From: Pseudoruegeria sp. SHC-113
Lineage (GTDB): Bacteria; Pseudomonadota; Alphaproteobacteria; Rhodobacterales; Rhodobacteraceae
Length of the DNA: 64,000 nucleotides
Direction: 5' to 3'
Assembly (NCBI RefSeq): GCF_025376885.1
Contig: NZ_JAHUBR010000001.1
Span: 434,001 to 498,000 of the forward strand
In this document: positions 51,712 to 60,620 of the stretch, one piece after another
Layout: the number at the start of each line of letters is the position of its first letter
Numbering within the stretch: the stretch's first letter is position 1
Notes under the pieces: model-generated
The model's database searches: none
Told to the model about the DNA's origin: nothing
What the model saw: the letters and a program-made list of their open reading frames with translations, nothing else
Made by a program: the position numbers and the translations under genes

Positions 51712-52337
51712 TTGATCCGGCGTTCCTGCTGGCTTTCCTGCCCGCCGCCCTTGCCCTGAACCTCACGCCGGGGGCGGACATGATGTTCTGCTTCGGGCAG
51801 GGCCTGCGCGCGGGCAAGCGCGCGGCGGTGGCGGCGAGCCTAGGCATTTCGCTCGGGGCGATGGTGCATGTGCTGCTCGCCGGCATCGGCCTTGGCGCGC
51901 TGATCGCGCGGCACCCGGCGATGTTCGAGGTGATCCGCTGGGCTGGGGTCGCCTACCTGCTGGTGATTGCCTGGCGCACCCTGCGCTCCCCGCTCACCTC
52001 GCCCGAGGACGCGCCCACCCCGGCGGCGCGCTCCGCCCGGCGCGCCTTCCGCGAGGCGCTGGTGGTGAACCTGACAAACCCCAAGGTGATCCTCTTCGTG
52101 CTGGCCCTGTTGCCGCAATTCGTGAACCCGGCCCTGCCCACGCTGCCGCAATTCCTTGTCTATGGCGGCGTGCTGGCGGTGGGCGGCTTCATCGTCAACG
52201 GGGCGGTGGGCGTCTTCGCGGGCGGGCTTGGCACGCGGCTCCTGCGCTCGGTGCGCTTTGAGCGCGCCATTCGCTGGGTCTCCTCAACGATTTTCGCAGG
52301 CCTCGCCCTCCGGCTGGCCTTTCTGCGCCACGGATAG
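51708..52337 (+). CDS. LysE/RhtB-family amino-acid exporter
   Basis: A 209-aa LysE-type translocator with six helices. The N-terminal segment LAFLPAALALNLTPGADMMFCFGQGLRAGKRAAVAASLGISLGAMVHVLLAGIGLGALI carries the conserved NLTPGAD motif, and ALVVNLTNPKVILFVLALLPQFV (about 117-140) is the second repeat. The family exports amino acids or their derivatives; the specific substrate is unknown. Its ATG overlaps the preceding stop by 4 bp, and moaB begins 6 bp after its own stop, so the three form an operon. Confidence 0.92.
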   Translation: MIDPAFLLAFLPAALALNLTPGADMMFCFGQGLRAGKRAAVAASLGISLGAMVHVLLAGIGLGALIARHPAMFEVIRWAGVAYLLVIAWRTLRSPLTSPEDAPTPAARSARRAFREALVVNLTNPKVILFVLALLPQFVNPALPTLPQFLVYGGVLAVGGFIVNGAVGVFAGGLGTRLLRSVRFERAIRWVSSTIFAGLALRLAFLRHG

Positions 52338-52343
52338 GATCTC

Positions 52344-52886
52344 ATGAGCCGTATCGACGAAACCATCGCCTTCATCCCCACCCGCATCGCCGTGCTCACC
52401 GTGTCTGACAGCCGCGGGCTGGCCGAGGATCGCTCCGGCGACGTGCTGGTGCAGCGGCTCACGGAGGCGGGCCACGTGCTGGCCGATCGCAAGATCCTGC
52501 CCGACGAACGCGCCGAGATTGCCGAGCAGCTTCGCGCCTGGTGCGCCGATCCGCAGATCGACGTGGTGATCTCCACCGGCGGCACCGGGCTGACGGGCCG
52601 GGACGTGACGGTCGAGGCACACCGCGATGTCTATGAAAAGGAAATCGAAGCCTTCGGCACCGTCTTCACCATCGTTTCGATGAAGAAGATCGGCACTTCG
52701 GCGGTGCAGAGCCGCGCCACCGGCGGCGTGGCGCAGGGCACCTACCTCTTTGCGCTGCCGGGCAGCCCCGGCGCCTGCAAGGACGCCTGGGACGAGATCC
52801 TCGCCTTCCAGCTCGACATGCGCCACCGCCCTTGCAACTTCGTCGAAATTTTCCCGCGACTGGACGAAAAACTCCGACGGAAGTGA
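52344..52886 (+). CDS. moaB: Molybdenum cofactor biosynthesis protein MoaB
   Basis: A 180-aa MoaB/MogA-type protein. It has FIPTRIAVLTVSDSRGLAEDRSGDVLVQRL (about 10-39), VVISTGGTGLTGRDVTVEAH (about 73-92), and MKKIGTSAVQSRATGGVAQGTYLFALPGSPGACKDAW, all typical of molybdopterin adenylyltransferase-like proteins. The family acts in molybdopterin activation; in bacteria MoaB itself is often dispensable beside MogA. AGGA lies before the ATG. A molybdenum cofactor link is notable because soeA in this window is a molybdenum enzyme, but the distance of 22 kb makes this no more than a general fit. Confidence 0.93.
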   Translation: MSRIDETIAFIPTRIAVLTVSDSRGLAEDRSGDVLVQRLTEAGHVLADRKILPDERAEIAEQLRAWCADPQIDVVISTGGTGLTGRDVTVEAHRDVYEKEIEAFGTVFTIVSMKKIGTSAVQSRATGGVAQGTYLFALPGSPGACKDAWDEILAFQLDMRHRPCNFVEIFPRLDEKLRRK

Positions 52887-52926
52887 TCGCGCCGCGCGTA
52901 TAACCCGTAATCCGCTCGGTTTGAGC

Positions 52927-52932
52927 TATAAT
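52927..52932 (+). promoter_or_regulatory. Putative -10 element upstream of the RND pair
   Basis: A perfect TATAAT stands 62 bp before the RND adaptor ATG in otherwise GC-rich sequence (TTTGAGCTATAATAAAAG). A good -35 at 16-18 bp was not found, so only the -10 is claimed. A GGCAGGC ribosome-like stretch precedes the ATG at 52995. Confidence 0.4.
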
Positions 52933-52994
52933 AAAAGAACAGACGATCGGGCGCGCCGTGGCGTGGCCCGCTGCTGCAATGGGAAAGGCAGGCA

Positions 52995-54452
52995 ATGAGG
53001 TTTCTGGGACGCAGCCTGATGGGGCTCTTTCTTCTGGCGGTCACGCTGGGGCTCTTTGCCTGGGCGGGCAACACCGTCTATTCGGCGCTGGAAGCCAAAC
53101 GTGCCGAAGAGCGCCGCGAGCGCCCGTCGCGTGAGCGCGTCTTTGCCGCCGGGGTGATGGATGTTGTGCCCGGTGCGGAAACACCGGTTCTGGAGACCTT
53201 CGGCGAGGTTCGCAGCCGCCGCACGCTGGACATTCGCGCGGCCTCCTCGGGCCGTGTTGTCGAGATGGCGGAAGGTTTTGAGGAAGGCGGGCGCGTGCAG
53301 GCGGGCGATTTCCTGCTGCGCATCGATCCGGCCGATGCCGAGGCTACACTGGACCGTGCGCGGGCGGATCTGTCCGAAGCACAGGCCGAAGTGCGTGATG
53401 CCGAGCGCGGGCTGGAACTGGCCAGTGACGAGCTCTCCTCCTCCGAGCAGCAATTCGAATTGCGCACGGCCGCGCTGGAGCGCCAGCAGAGCCTGAAGGA
53501 GCGCGGCGTCGGCACCGATTCCGCCGTGGAAACCGCCGCTTTGGCCGAGGCCGCCGCCCGGCAGCAGGTGGTGTCGCGCCGTCAGGCGCTGGCGCAGGCC
53601 GAGGCGCGGGCGGATCTGTCGCTCACCCGTCTCAACCGCGCCGAAATCACCGTGGCCGAGGCCGAGCGCAAACTGGCAGACACCGAAATCACCGCAGGTT
53701 TCACCGGCCTTCTGGGCGAGGTCGCCGTGGTGGAAGGTGGGCTCGTGGCCAACAACGAACGCCTCGCCACCCTCACCGACCCGGACGCGCTGGAGGTGGC
53801 ATTCCGCGTCTCCACCGCCGATTACGCGCGCCTGCTCGATGCCGATGGCCGCCTGATTGGCGCGCCGGTGCAGGTGCGGCTGGATGTGCTGGGGCTCGAT
53901 CTGACGGCCACCGGCACCATCTCCCGCGAAAGCGCCGCCGTGGGCGAGGGCCAGACGGGCCGCCTGCTGTTTGCTCGGCTTGACCGGCCTGCGGGCTTCC
54001 GCCCCGGCGATTTCGTGACCGTCGCCATCGAGGAGCCCGAACTGCGCGGTGTGGCCCGCGTGCCTTCCACCGCGCTCAACGCGGCGTCGCAAGTGCTCGT
54101 GATCGGCGAGGAAGACAGGCTTGAAGAGGCCAACGTGGAGCTTCTGCGCCGTCAGGGCGACGAGGTTCTAATCCGCGCGCCGCAGATTTATGGGCGCGAG
54201 ATCGTCACCGAACGCTCGCCCGTGCTGGGCGCGGGCATCAAGGTGCGCCCGATCCGCCCGGAAGGCACGGAAGCGCCGGAGGAGCCGGAACTGGTGACAC
54301 TCACGGATGAACGCCGCGCCAAGCTTGTCGCCTTTGTGGAAGGCAATGCGCGGATGCCGGCGGAGGTGAAACAGCGCATCCTGAGCCAGCTTGAAGCGCC
54401 GCAGGTGCCCGCGCAGGTGCTGGAGCGGCTGGAAAGCCGGATGGGGGGCTAA
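52995..54452 (+). CDS. RND efflux periplasmic adaptor subunit
   Basis: A 485-aa membrane fusion protein. A single N-terminal membrane helix (LMGLFLLAVTLGLFAWAGNTVY, about 8-29) precedes a barrel-sandwich hybrid domain (TLDIRAASSGRVVEMAEGFEEGGRVQAGDFLLRID, about 75-110). A long alpha-helical hairpin rich in Ala/Glu/Arg follows (about 112-235), then the ITAGFTGLLGEVAVVEGGLV half-motif and the beta-barrel domain. A C-terminal acidic stretch after about residue 425 is predicted helical and is not part of the usual core. It bridges the permease to an outer-membrane channel; none is present in the window. The permease gene begins 3 bp after its stop. Confidence 0.92.
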   Translation: MRFLGRSLMGLFLLAVTLGLFAWAGNTVYSALEAKRAEERRERPSRERVFAAGVMDVVPGAETPVLETFGEVRSRRTLDIRAASSGRVVEMAEGFEEGGRVQAGDFLLRIDPADAEATLDRARADLSEAQAEVRDAERGLELASDELSSSEQQFELRTAALERQQSLKERGVGTDSAVETAALAEAAARQQVVSRRQALAQAEARADLSLTRLNRAEITVAEAERKLADTEITAGFTGLLGEVAVVEGGLVANNERLATLTDPDALEVAFRVSTADYARLLDADGRLIGAPVQVRLDVLGLDLTATGTISRESAAVGEGQTGRLLFARLDRPAGFRPGDFVTVAIEEPELRGVARVPSTALNAASQVLVIGEEDRLEEANVELLRRQGDEVLIRAPQIYGREIVTERSPVLGAGIKVRPIRPEGTEAPEEPELVTLTDERRAKLVAFVEGNARMPAEVKQRILSQLEAPQVPAQVLERLESRMGG

Positions 54453-54455
54453 GCG

Positions 54456-57400
54456 ATGGTGCGCCAGCTCTCGGGCCGCGCGGGCGGCATCCTCTCCTAC
54501 TTCACCCGCCACCGCACGGCGGCGAACCTGCTGCTGGTGGTGCTGATCGTCGCCGGCCTTGCCGCGATGCCGCGCATGCGGGCGCAGTTCTTCCCCGATG
54601 TGATCGTGGATTCCGTCTCGGTCATCGTCGCTTGGGATGGCGCGGGGGCGGAAGATGTGGACACCGCCATCGTCCAGCTTCTGGAGCCCGCTCTGCTGGC
54701 GGTGGAAGGGGTGGAGAGCACCTCGGCCACCTCGCGCGAAGGGCGCGCCAGCATCAACCTTGAGTTCGAGCCCAACTGGGACATGTCCCGCGCCGCCGAT
54801 GATGTGCAGTCGGCGGTGGATGGGGTGAGCAATCTGCCCGAGGACGCCGAGGATCCCGAAGTCCGGCGCGGCGTGTGGCGCGACAGGGTGACCGATGTTG
54901 TCATCACCGGCCCCGTGGATGTGACGCAGCTTGGCCGGTTTGCCGATGAATTCATCACCCGGCTCTTTGCCGCCGGGGTCACGCGGACGACCATCCGGGG
55001 CGTCGCCGCGCCGGAAACCATCGTCGAGGTGCCGACGCTCTCGCTGATCCGCAACGATGTGACCATGGCGGAAATCGCCGAGGCCATCGCAGCAGAGGCC
55101 AGCGCCGATCCGGCGGGGGATGTGTCCGGCGGCACGGCGCGGGTGCGCACTGGCGTGGCGAAACGCTCCGCCGACGAGATCGAGGCCATCGTGCTGCGCT
55201 CCAACCCGGACGGCTCCAAACTGCGCATCGGCGATGTGGCCGAAGTGCGCGTGGAAGGCATCGACCGGGACCGCGCTTATTTCGTGGGGCCGAACCCGGC
55301 GATCTCGGTGCGGGTGGACCGCTCCGATCAGGGCGACGCCATCCGCATCCAGCGGCAGGTCGAGGACGTCGCCGCCGAGATGCAGCGCACGCTGCCCGCC
55401 GAGGTGAGTATCGATCTGATCCGCACGCGGGCAGAAGCGATCACGGGCCGTTTGAACCTGCTGATGGACAACGGGCTCATGGGGCTGGGCCTCGTCGTGG
55501 GCCTGCTGTTCTTGTTCCTCAACGCGCGCACGGCCTTCTGGGTGGCGGCCGGGATTCCGGTGGCCATGCTGGCGGCTATCGCTCTGATGTATGTGGCCGG
55601 TCTGACGCTCAACATGATCTCGCTCTTTGCCCTGATCATCACGTTGGGGATCGTGGTGGACGATGCCATCGTGGTGGGCGAACACGCGGATTTCCGGGCA
55701 CGAAGGCTGAAGGAAAGCCCCGTAGAAGCGGCGGAGAACGCCGCCGTGCGCATGGCCCCGCCGGTGTTCTCGGCCACCATCACCACCGTGATCGCCTTCT
55801 TCGGCCTCACCGTGATCTCGGGCCGCTTCGGCGATCTGATTTCCGATATTCCCTTCACCGTGATCGTGGTGCTGATCGCCTCGCTGGTGGAATGCTTCCT
55901 GATCCTGCCCAACCACATGAGCCACGCCATCGCCCATTCGGCCAAGCAGCATTGGTACGATTGGCCCAACCGCGTGGTGAACCGGGGCTTCACATGGGTG
56001 CGCGAAACGCTGTTCCGCCCGCTGATGCGGTTCGTCGTCTGGGCGCGGTATCCGGTGCTGGCCGGGGCTTTCGTGCTGCTGGCCTCGCAGGCGGTTCTCT
56101 TCATCCGGGGCGACGTGCAGTGGCGCTTCTTCAACGCGCCGGAGCAGTCCTCCGTGTCGGGCAATTTCGCCATGGTCTCCGGCGCGAGCCGCGAGGACAC
56201 GCTGGCGATGATGCGCGAGATGCAGCGCGCCGCCGAGGCGGTGGGCCAGCGCATGGAAGAGGAACACGGACGCAACCCGTTGGACTACGTGCTGGCCGAG
56301 ATCGGCGGCAACACCGGGCGCTCCATCGCGGGCAGTGAGAACAAGGATGCCGAGCTTCTGGGCTCCATCGCCATCGAACTGATCGACGCCGACCTGCGCC
56401 CCTATTCCGCCTTCGCTTTCGTGGCAGATCTGCAGGAAGAGGTGCGCCAGCACCCGCTGGCCGAGACGGTCAGCTTCCGCGGCTGGCGCTCCGGCCCCGG
56501 CGGCGATGCGCTGGACGTGGAGTTCTACGGGGCGGATTCCGAAACGCTGAAGGAAGCCGCAGAGGCGCTGAAAACGGCCGTGGCGGTGTATCCGGAAGTC
56601 TCTGCCGTTGAGGATTCGCTGGCCTATGACAAGCAGGAGCTGGTGCTGGAGCTGACTCCGCAGGGGCAGGCGCTGGGCTTTGAGATCGGCTCGCTGGGGC
56701 GCGTGTTGCGCAACCGGCTCAACGGCATCGAGGCCGCCACCTACCCGGACGGCCCGCGCTCCGCCGAGATCCGCGTCGAACTGCCCACGGGCGAGCTGAC
56801 GGCGGATTTCATGGAACGCACCCAGCTGCGCTCGCCGCAGGGCGTTTACGTGCCGCTGTCCGACATCGTGACGGTGCAGAGCGAAACCGGCTTCTCCACC
56901 GTGCAGCGGGAGAACGGGCTGCGGCTGGTGAATGTGACGGGAGACATCTCCGAAGATGATCCGGCGCGGGCGCAGGCCATCGTGGAAGAGCTGCGCGAGG
57001 TGATCCTGCCGCAGATCGAAAGCGATCACGGTGTCGGCTGGCAGATGGGCGGGCTGGCCGAACAGGAGCAAAGCTTCCTGAACGACGCGTTGCTGGGCTT
57101 CGCCATGTGCCTGACGGGGATCTACCTCGTGCTGGCGTGGATCTTCGCAAGCTGGAGCCGGCCCTTCGTGGTGATGGCGATCATCCCCTTCGGCCTCGTG
57201 GGCACGATCTACGGCCACTACATCTGGGAGGTGCCGCTGTCCATGTTCACCGTCGTCGGGCTGATCGGCATGACGGGGATCATCATCAACGACAGCATCG
57301 TGCTGGTGACGACAATCGACGATTACGCCAAGGATCGCGGACTGATCCCGGCCATCGTGGATGGCACCGCCGACCGCCTGCGCGCGGTGATGCTTACGAC

Positions 57401-57872
57401 GGCGACAACCGTTCTGGGCCTTGCGCCGCTGCTTTATGAGCGCTCGGTGCAGGCGCAGTTCCTCAAGCCCACGGTGATCACGCTGGTCTATGGCCTTGGT
57501 TTCGGCATGTTCCTCGTGCTTCTGGTGGTGCCCGCGCTTGTGGCGATGCAGCTTGATATCAGCCGGATGTTCCAGGCGCTGCGGCGCGCGCTGCGCCTGC
57601 GCCGGGGCGCGCGGGGCGTGGGCGTGGCAACGCTGCTGGCCGCGCTGGGCATGGCCGGGCTTTTCGCAGCAACGATGGGCAGTGTGGCGGTGACGGGGGC
57701 CTTCGCGCCGGTCGTGGCAGCGGCCCTGCCGCAGGTGCCCGCGAGCATGGCGGCGGGGTTCGGGCTCTTCGTGGCCGGAAGTTCCGGGCTGGCGCTTGTG
57801 GCTTTCGTGGGGGCAGGGCTGCTTAGGCTGCTTGCCCGCGGGCGTGGCCCGGTGGACGGCCCGGCAATCTAA
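54456..57872 (+). CDS. RND efflux transporter permease
   Basis: An 1138-aa RND permease of the AcrB/MMPL superfamily. An N-terminal helix (TAANLLLVVLIVAGLAAM) precedes the first porter domain (FFPDVIVDSVSVIVAWDGAGAEDVDTAIVQLLEPALL). The proton-relay aspartates lie in LGIVVDDAIVVGEH (near 406), and a second periplasmic domain follows. The C-terminal helices include FTVVGLIGMTGIIINDSIVLV (about 930-950). After the typical end near residue 1038 there is an extra ~100 residues with at least two more hydrophobic helices. Substrate is unknown. AcrB-type partners act as trimers with the preceding adaptor. Confidence 0.94.
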   Translation: MVRQLSGRAGGILSYFTRHRTAANLLLVVLIVAGLAAMPRMRAQFFPDVIVDSVSVIVAWDGAGAEDVDTAIVQLLEPALLAVEGVESTSATSREGRASINLEFEPNWDMSRAADDVQSAVDGVSNLPEDAEDPEVRRGVWRDRVTDVVITGPVDVTQLGRFADEFITRLFAAGVTRTTIRGVAAPETIVEVPTLSLIRNDVTMAEIAEAIAAEASADPAGDVSGGTARVRTGVAKRSADEIEAIVLRSNPDGSKLRIGDVAEVRVEGIDRDRAYFVGPNPAISVRVDRSDQGDAIRIQRQVEDVAAEMQRTLPAEVSIDLIRTRAEAITGRLNLLMDNGLMGLGLVVGLLFLFLNARTAFWVAAGIPVAMLAAIALMYVAGLTLNMISLFALIITLGIVVDDAIVVGEHADFRARRLKESPVEAAENAAVRMAPPVFSATITTVIAFFGLTVISGRFGDLISDIPFTVIVVLIASLVECFLILPNHMSHAIAHSAKQHWYDWPNRVVNRGFTWVRETLFRPLMRFVVWARYPVLAGAFVLLASQAVLFIRGDVQWRFFNAPEQSSVSGNFAMVSGASREDTLAMMREMQRAAEAVGQRMEEEHGRNPLDYVLAEIGGNTGRSIAGSENKDAELLGSIAIELIDADLRPYSAFAFVADLQEEVRQHPLAETVSFRGWRSGPGGDALDVEFYGADSETLKEAAEALKTAVAVYPEVSAVEDSLAYDKQELVLELTPQGQALGFEIGSLGRVLRNRLNGIEAATYPDGPRSAEIRVELPTGELTADFMERTQLRSPQGVYVPLSDIVTVQSETGFSTVQRENGLRLVNVTGDISEDDPARAQAIVEELREVILPQIESDHGVGWQMGGLAEQEQSFLNDALLGFAMCLTGIYLVLAWIFASWSRPFVVMAIIPFGLVGTIYGHYIWEVPLSMFTVVGLIGMTGIIINDSIVLVTTIDDYAKDRGLIPAIVDGTADRLRAVMLTTATTVLGLAPLLYERSVQAQFLKPTVITLVYGLGFGMFLVLLVVPALVAMQLDISRMFQALRRALRLRRGARGVGVATLLAALGMAGLFAATMGSVAVTGAFAPVVAAALPQVPASMAAGFGLFVAGSSGLALVAFVGAGLLRLLARGRGPVDGPAI

Positions 57873-57885
57873 CCGGACGCCAGCC

Positions 57886-58713
57886 TTAGCCAGCCGTACA
57901 GCCGCGGATGTCCACCATCCTGTCACGGCCCAACACCGAAATGCGCAGCTCGGAGCGGTCCAGCACGAAGGGCTGGCCGCTCTCGGCGACCATCTCGGCA
58001 CTGGCCGTAAGCGTGCCGCCCTTGCGGCTGTTCTCGGTTTCCGAAATCCAGACTGAAGCATCACGCAACTCGAAAACGGTGATCTCTTCGCCCCCGGCGG
58101 AAGGCATGGTGATCTCTGCCGTCACACGCAGCCCGTCCTCGATCGGCGCGATGCGGCAGGTGACGCCTGCCACCCCTGCCTGTTTCGCCGTCATCGGTTG
58201 CGTGGCCAGCGCGGCGGTGATCGCCGGTTCGGGCAATGTCGTTTTCGGCATCTCGCCCTGAATGTTGAGCGTCACCGGGATGCAGACATCCTCGCAGACG
58301 CCGATTTCCAGCCGCCCGCGCAGGGTGATCGGCGCACTTGGGTCATGTGGGGTCAGCCGCAGAGGGAAGACGACCTCCCCGGTGTAGCCAATCACGCGCA
58401 TCCCGTTTTGATGCGAGACTTCGGGCCTAGGCCAGTAGGTCGCCAGACCGGCGATATTCTGGGACGCGCCAAGCGTGAGGCGCGGCGGGATCCCGGCATC
58501 GCCTGGGGCGCGCCAGTAGGTTTTCCAGCCGGGCGCAAGCCGCAGGCGGATCCCGGCCATATGGCTGCCATCCTCCGCGCGCCAGCCGGGCAGGAAATCG
58601 GCCTGAACGGCCTCATTGGCGGCCAGAACCTGCGCTTTTGCAGGGCTGGCCAGCGCAAGCGCAACGGCGGCACACCGCAGGGCGGCGGCGAAGGAAAAAC
58701 GGGATCTGCTCAT
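57886..58713 (-). CDS. DsbD-alpha-like periplasmic protein
   Basis: A 275-aa exported protein with a signal peptide (residues 1-27, ending SPAKAQ). The mature part is beta-rich and resembles the N-terminal DsbD-alpha domain, with GWKTYWRAPGDAGIPPRLTLGAS (about 62-84) and GVCEDVCIPVTLNI (near 139) containing a C-x3-C pair. A further isolated C-terminal cysteine is present in the last residues (DIRGCTAG). It could receive or pass reducing power in the periplasm, but the membrane and thioredoxin parts of DsbD are absent from this gene. It converges on the RND operon and is divergent from yqgE. Confidence 0.8.
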   Translation of the reverse strand: MSRSRFSFAAALRCAAVALALASPAKAQVLAANEAVQADFLPGWRAEDGSHMAGIRLRLAPGWKTYWRAPGDAGIPPRLTLGASQNIAGLATYWPRPEVSHQNGMRVIGYTGEVVFPLRLTPHDPSAPITLRGRLEIGVCEDVCIPVTLNIQGEMPKTTLPEPAITAALATQPMTAKQAGVAGVTCRIAPIEDGLRVTAEITMPSAGGEEITVFELRDASVWISETENSRKGGTLTASAEMVAESGQPFVLDRSELRISVLGRDRMVDIRGCTAG

Positions 58714-58828
58714 TGGGCGGACAATACGCCGTGCCTGTGGGATGGAAAGTCACAAATCGGATAGGGCCGCGTGATAGTTTGCCCGCCGCCCCTTGCCCTG
58801 CCGCGGGCGAGCACGCATCTTTACTCTC

Positions 58829-59404
58829 ATGAGCAAAGCCACCGATCCTATGCGCCTGAAGGGCAAGATTCTCATCGCCATGCCGGGGATGGGGGATCCA
58901 CGTTTCGACAAGAGCGTTGTCTTCATCTGCGACCACACGGATGAGGGCGCGATGGGGCTGATCGTGAACAAGACAGCGCCAGAGCTCTCGATGGGTGATC
59001 TGCTGGATCAGCTGTCGATTAACGGGGATCGGTTTGACACCGATCAGACTGTGCATTTCGGCGGCCCGGTGGAAACCAACCGGGGCTTCGTGCTGCATTC
59101 GCCGGATTACTACCGCAAGGGCGCAACGCTGCGGGTGAACGCCATGGCCAGCATGACGGCCTCGCTCGAAGTGCTGCAGGACGCCGCCGAGGGCAGCGGG
59201 CCGAAGAGCTTCTTCCTGGCGCTGGGCTATTCCGGCTGGGGCGGCGGGCAGCTTGAGGAAGAGATCGGCCAGAACGGCTGGCTCACCGCCGAGCCCTCGG
59301 ACGCGCTGCTGTTTTCCGATGCGCAGGACGGCAAATGGACGGATGCGCTGAAGGGCATGGGCGTGGATCCGCTGCTGCTCTCGTCGGCGGCCGGGCACGC
59401 ATAG
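58829..59404 (+). CDS. YqgE/AlgH-family protein (UPF0301)
   Basis: A 191-aa YqgE/AlgH protein. KGKILIAMPGMGDPRFDKSVVFICDHTDEGAMGLIVNK (about 11-48), VHFGGPVETNRGFVLHS (about 73-89) and LGYSGWGGGQLEEEIGQNGWL (about 141-161) are the family hallmarks. The function is not settled; AlgH was linked to alginate regulation in Pseudomonas. ATG 58829 (MSKATDPMRLKG) is preferred, though no strong ribosome site is visible. It is divergent from the DsbD-alpha-like gene and is followed by three consecutive hairpins before the convergent tsaC gene. Confidence 0.92.
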   Translation: MSKATDPMRLKGKILIAMPGMGDPRFDKSVVFICDHTDEGAMGLIVNKTAPELSMGDLLDQLSINGDRFDTDQTVHFGGPVETNRGFVLHSPDYYRKGATLRVNAMASMTASLEVLQDAAEGSGPKSFFLALGYSGWGGGQLEEEIGQNGWLTAEPSDALLFSDAQDGKWTDALKGMGVDPLLLSSAAGHA

Positions 59405-59433
59405 AATCTAAGTTCCACGAAAGGTTATTTTGC

Positions 59434-59508
59434 GCCTGTTTCGCGAGAAACAGGCACGCGCCCGCCCGCCCCATGGCGGGCGCGTTCCGCGCCCACCCGT
59501 GCGGGCGC
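59434..59508. terminator. Three consecutive hairpins between yqgE and tsaC
   Basis: First: GCCTGTTTC / GAAACAGGC around GCGA (59434-59455). Second: ACGCGCCCGCC / GGCGGGCGCGT around an 8-nt loop (59456-59485). Third: GCGCCC / GGGCGC (59489-59508). All lie in the 133-bp gap between convergent genes, with no long T run. They could act as a bidirectional terminator or as an mRNA end stabiliser. Confidence 0.6.
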
Positions 59509-59537
59509 TTACCGCTTGTGGGAATGGGTTTTCGCCG

Positions 59538-60506
59538 TCAGCCGCGCGGCGCTGCCGCCCGGCGCAGGCGGTCGTTGATCGCGCGGCCCAGCCCGGTTTC
59601 GGGGATCGGGGAAACGGCGATGGCCTCGGCTTCTGCCCCGTCCAACTCATGCAGCATCGCAAAAAGGTTCGCCGCTGCTTCCAGTAGATCGCCCGCCGGA
59701 GACAGGTTCAGATCCGCCCCTTCCACAGCGCCAAACCCCAGCAAGACCTCGCCCGCGCGCTTCTCCTGCGCATTCAGCCGCACCGGCGCGCCGGGGGCGT
59801 AGTGCGATTCGAGCTGGCCGGGGGAGGAGGGCGCATCGGGGCTGGAGCCGCCCAGCCTCAAAGGCGCGCCGATGGCGGCCTCCAGCGCCTCGGCAGGCAG
59901 GCCTCCGGGGCGCAGCAGCACGGGCGTTTCCCCGTCAAAGCCGACGATGGTGCTTTCCACGCCAACGCCACAGGCGCCGCCGTCCAGAATGGCGTCGATC
60001 CGCCCGTCGAGGCCCTGCGCCACATGGGCGGCCTGCGTGGGGCTGATCTTGCCCGACGGGTTGGCCGAGGGCGCGGCCACAGGGCAGCCTGCCGCCTCAA
60101 ACAGCGCCTGCGCCAAAGGCGCATCGGGCACGCGCAGGCCCACGGTGGGCAGCCCCGCCGACACCAGCTTTGACAAGGGCGCGCCGGGTTTCATCGGCAC
60201 CACGAGCGTCAGCGGCCCCGGCCAGAAGGCCTGCGCCAGCCGCAGCGCCGCATCGGGGAAATCGGCCAAGGCCTGCGCCGCCTCAAGCGAGGCCACATGC
60301 ACGATCAGCGGGTTGAACTGCGGCCGCGCCTTGGCCTCGAAAATCTGCGCCACCGCCGCATCGTTGCCCGCATCCGCGCCAAGCCCGTAGACCGTCTCTG
60401 TCGGGAAGGCCACGAGCCCGCCTGAGCGCAGGACGTCACCGGCCCGTTTTATGGCCCGTTCGATGCCGCTTTCCGTGGCGTCCAGATATTCGGTCTTTTG
60501 GGTCAT
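59538..60506 (-). CDS. L-threonylcarbamoyladenylate synthase (TsaC/Sua5)
   Basis: A 322-aa Sua5-type enzyme making threonylcarbamoyl-AMP from threonine, bicarbonate and ATP for the universal tRNA t6A37 modification. The YrdC domain has SGGLVAFPTETVYGLGADAGNDAAVAQIFEAKARPQFNPLIVHV (about 28-71), FWPGPLTLVVP (about 93-103), and APSANPSGKISPTQAAHV (about 138-155). A C-terminal Sua5-type domain begins near residue 210 (LESHYAPGAPVRL), so this is the longer form. ATG 60506 (MTQKTEYLDA) is the start; the frame continues upstream only as antisense to the acyl-CoA dehydrogenase gene. Confidence 0.95.
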   Translation of the reverse strand: MTQKTEYLDATESGIERAIKRAGDVLRSGGLVAFPTETVYGLGADAGNDAAVAQIFEAKARPQFNPLIVHVASLEAAQALADFPDAALRLAQAFWPGPLTLVVPMKPGAPLSKLVSAGLPTVGLRVPDAPLAQALFEAAGCPVAAPSANPSGKISPTQAAHVAQGLDGRIDAILDGGACGVGVESTIVGFDGETPVLLRPGGLPAEALEAAIGAPLRLGGSSPDAPSSPGQLESHYAPGAPVRLNAQEKRAGEVLLGFGAVEGADLNLSPAGDLLEAAANLFAMLHELDGAEAEAIAVSPIPETGLGRAINDRLRRAAAPRG

Positions 60507-60620
60507 GATCTCTGACGCTGCGTTCCGGTTGCCGGTTGACGGCCCATGGCTAGGGTGGCGGATGAGTTGAGTGATTAGCGCCGGAGTCCGCCGATTCCAA
60601 GCGCTCCGAGGGAGAAGCCC

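Noticed and set aside
54168-58064. A 1298-residue open frame on the minus strand opposite the RND adaptor and permease
   Set aside because: It is a codon-bias shadow of the real plus-strand genes. Its translation is rich in His, Arg and Gly without any domain, while the plus strand shows clear RND motifs.
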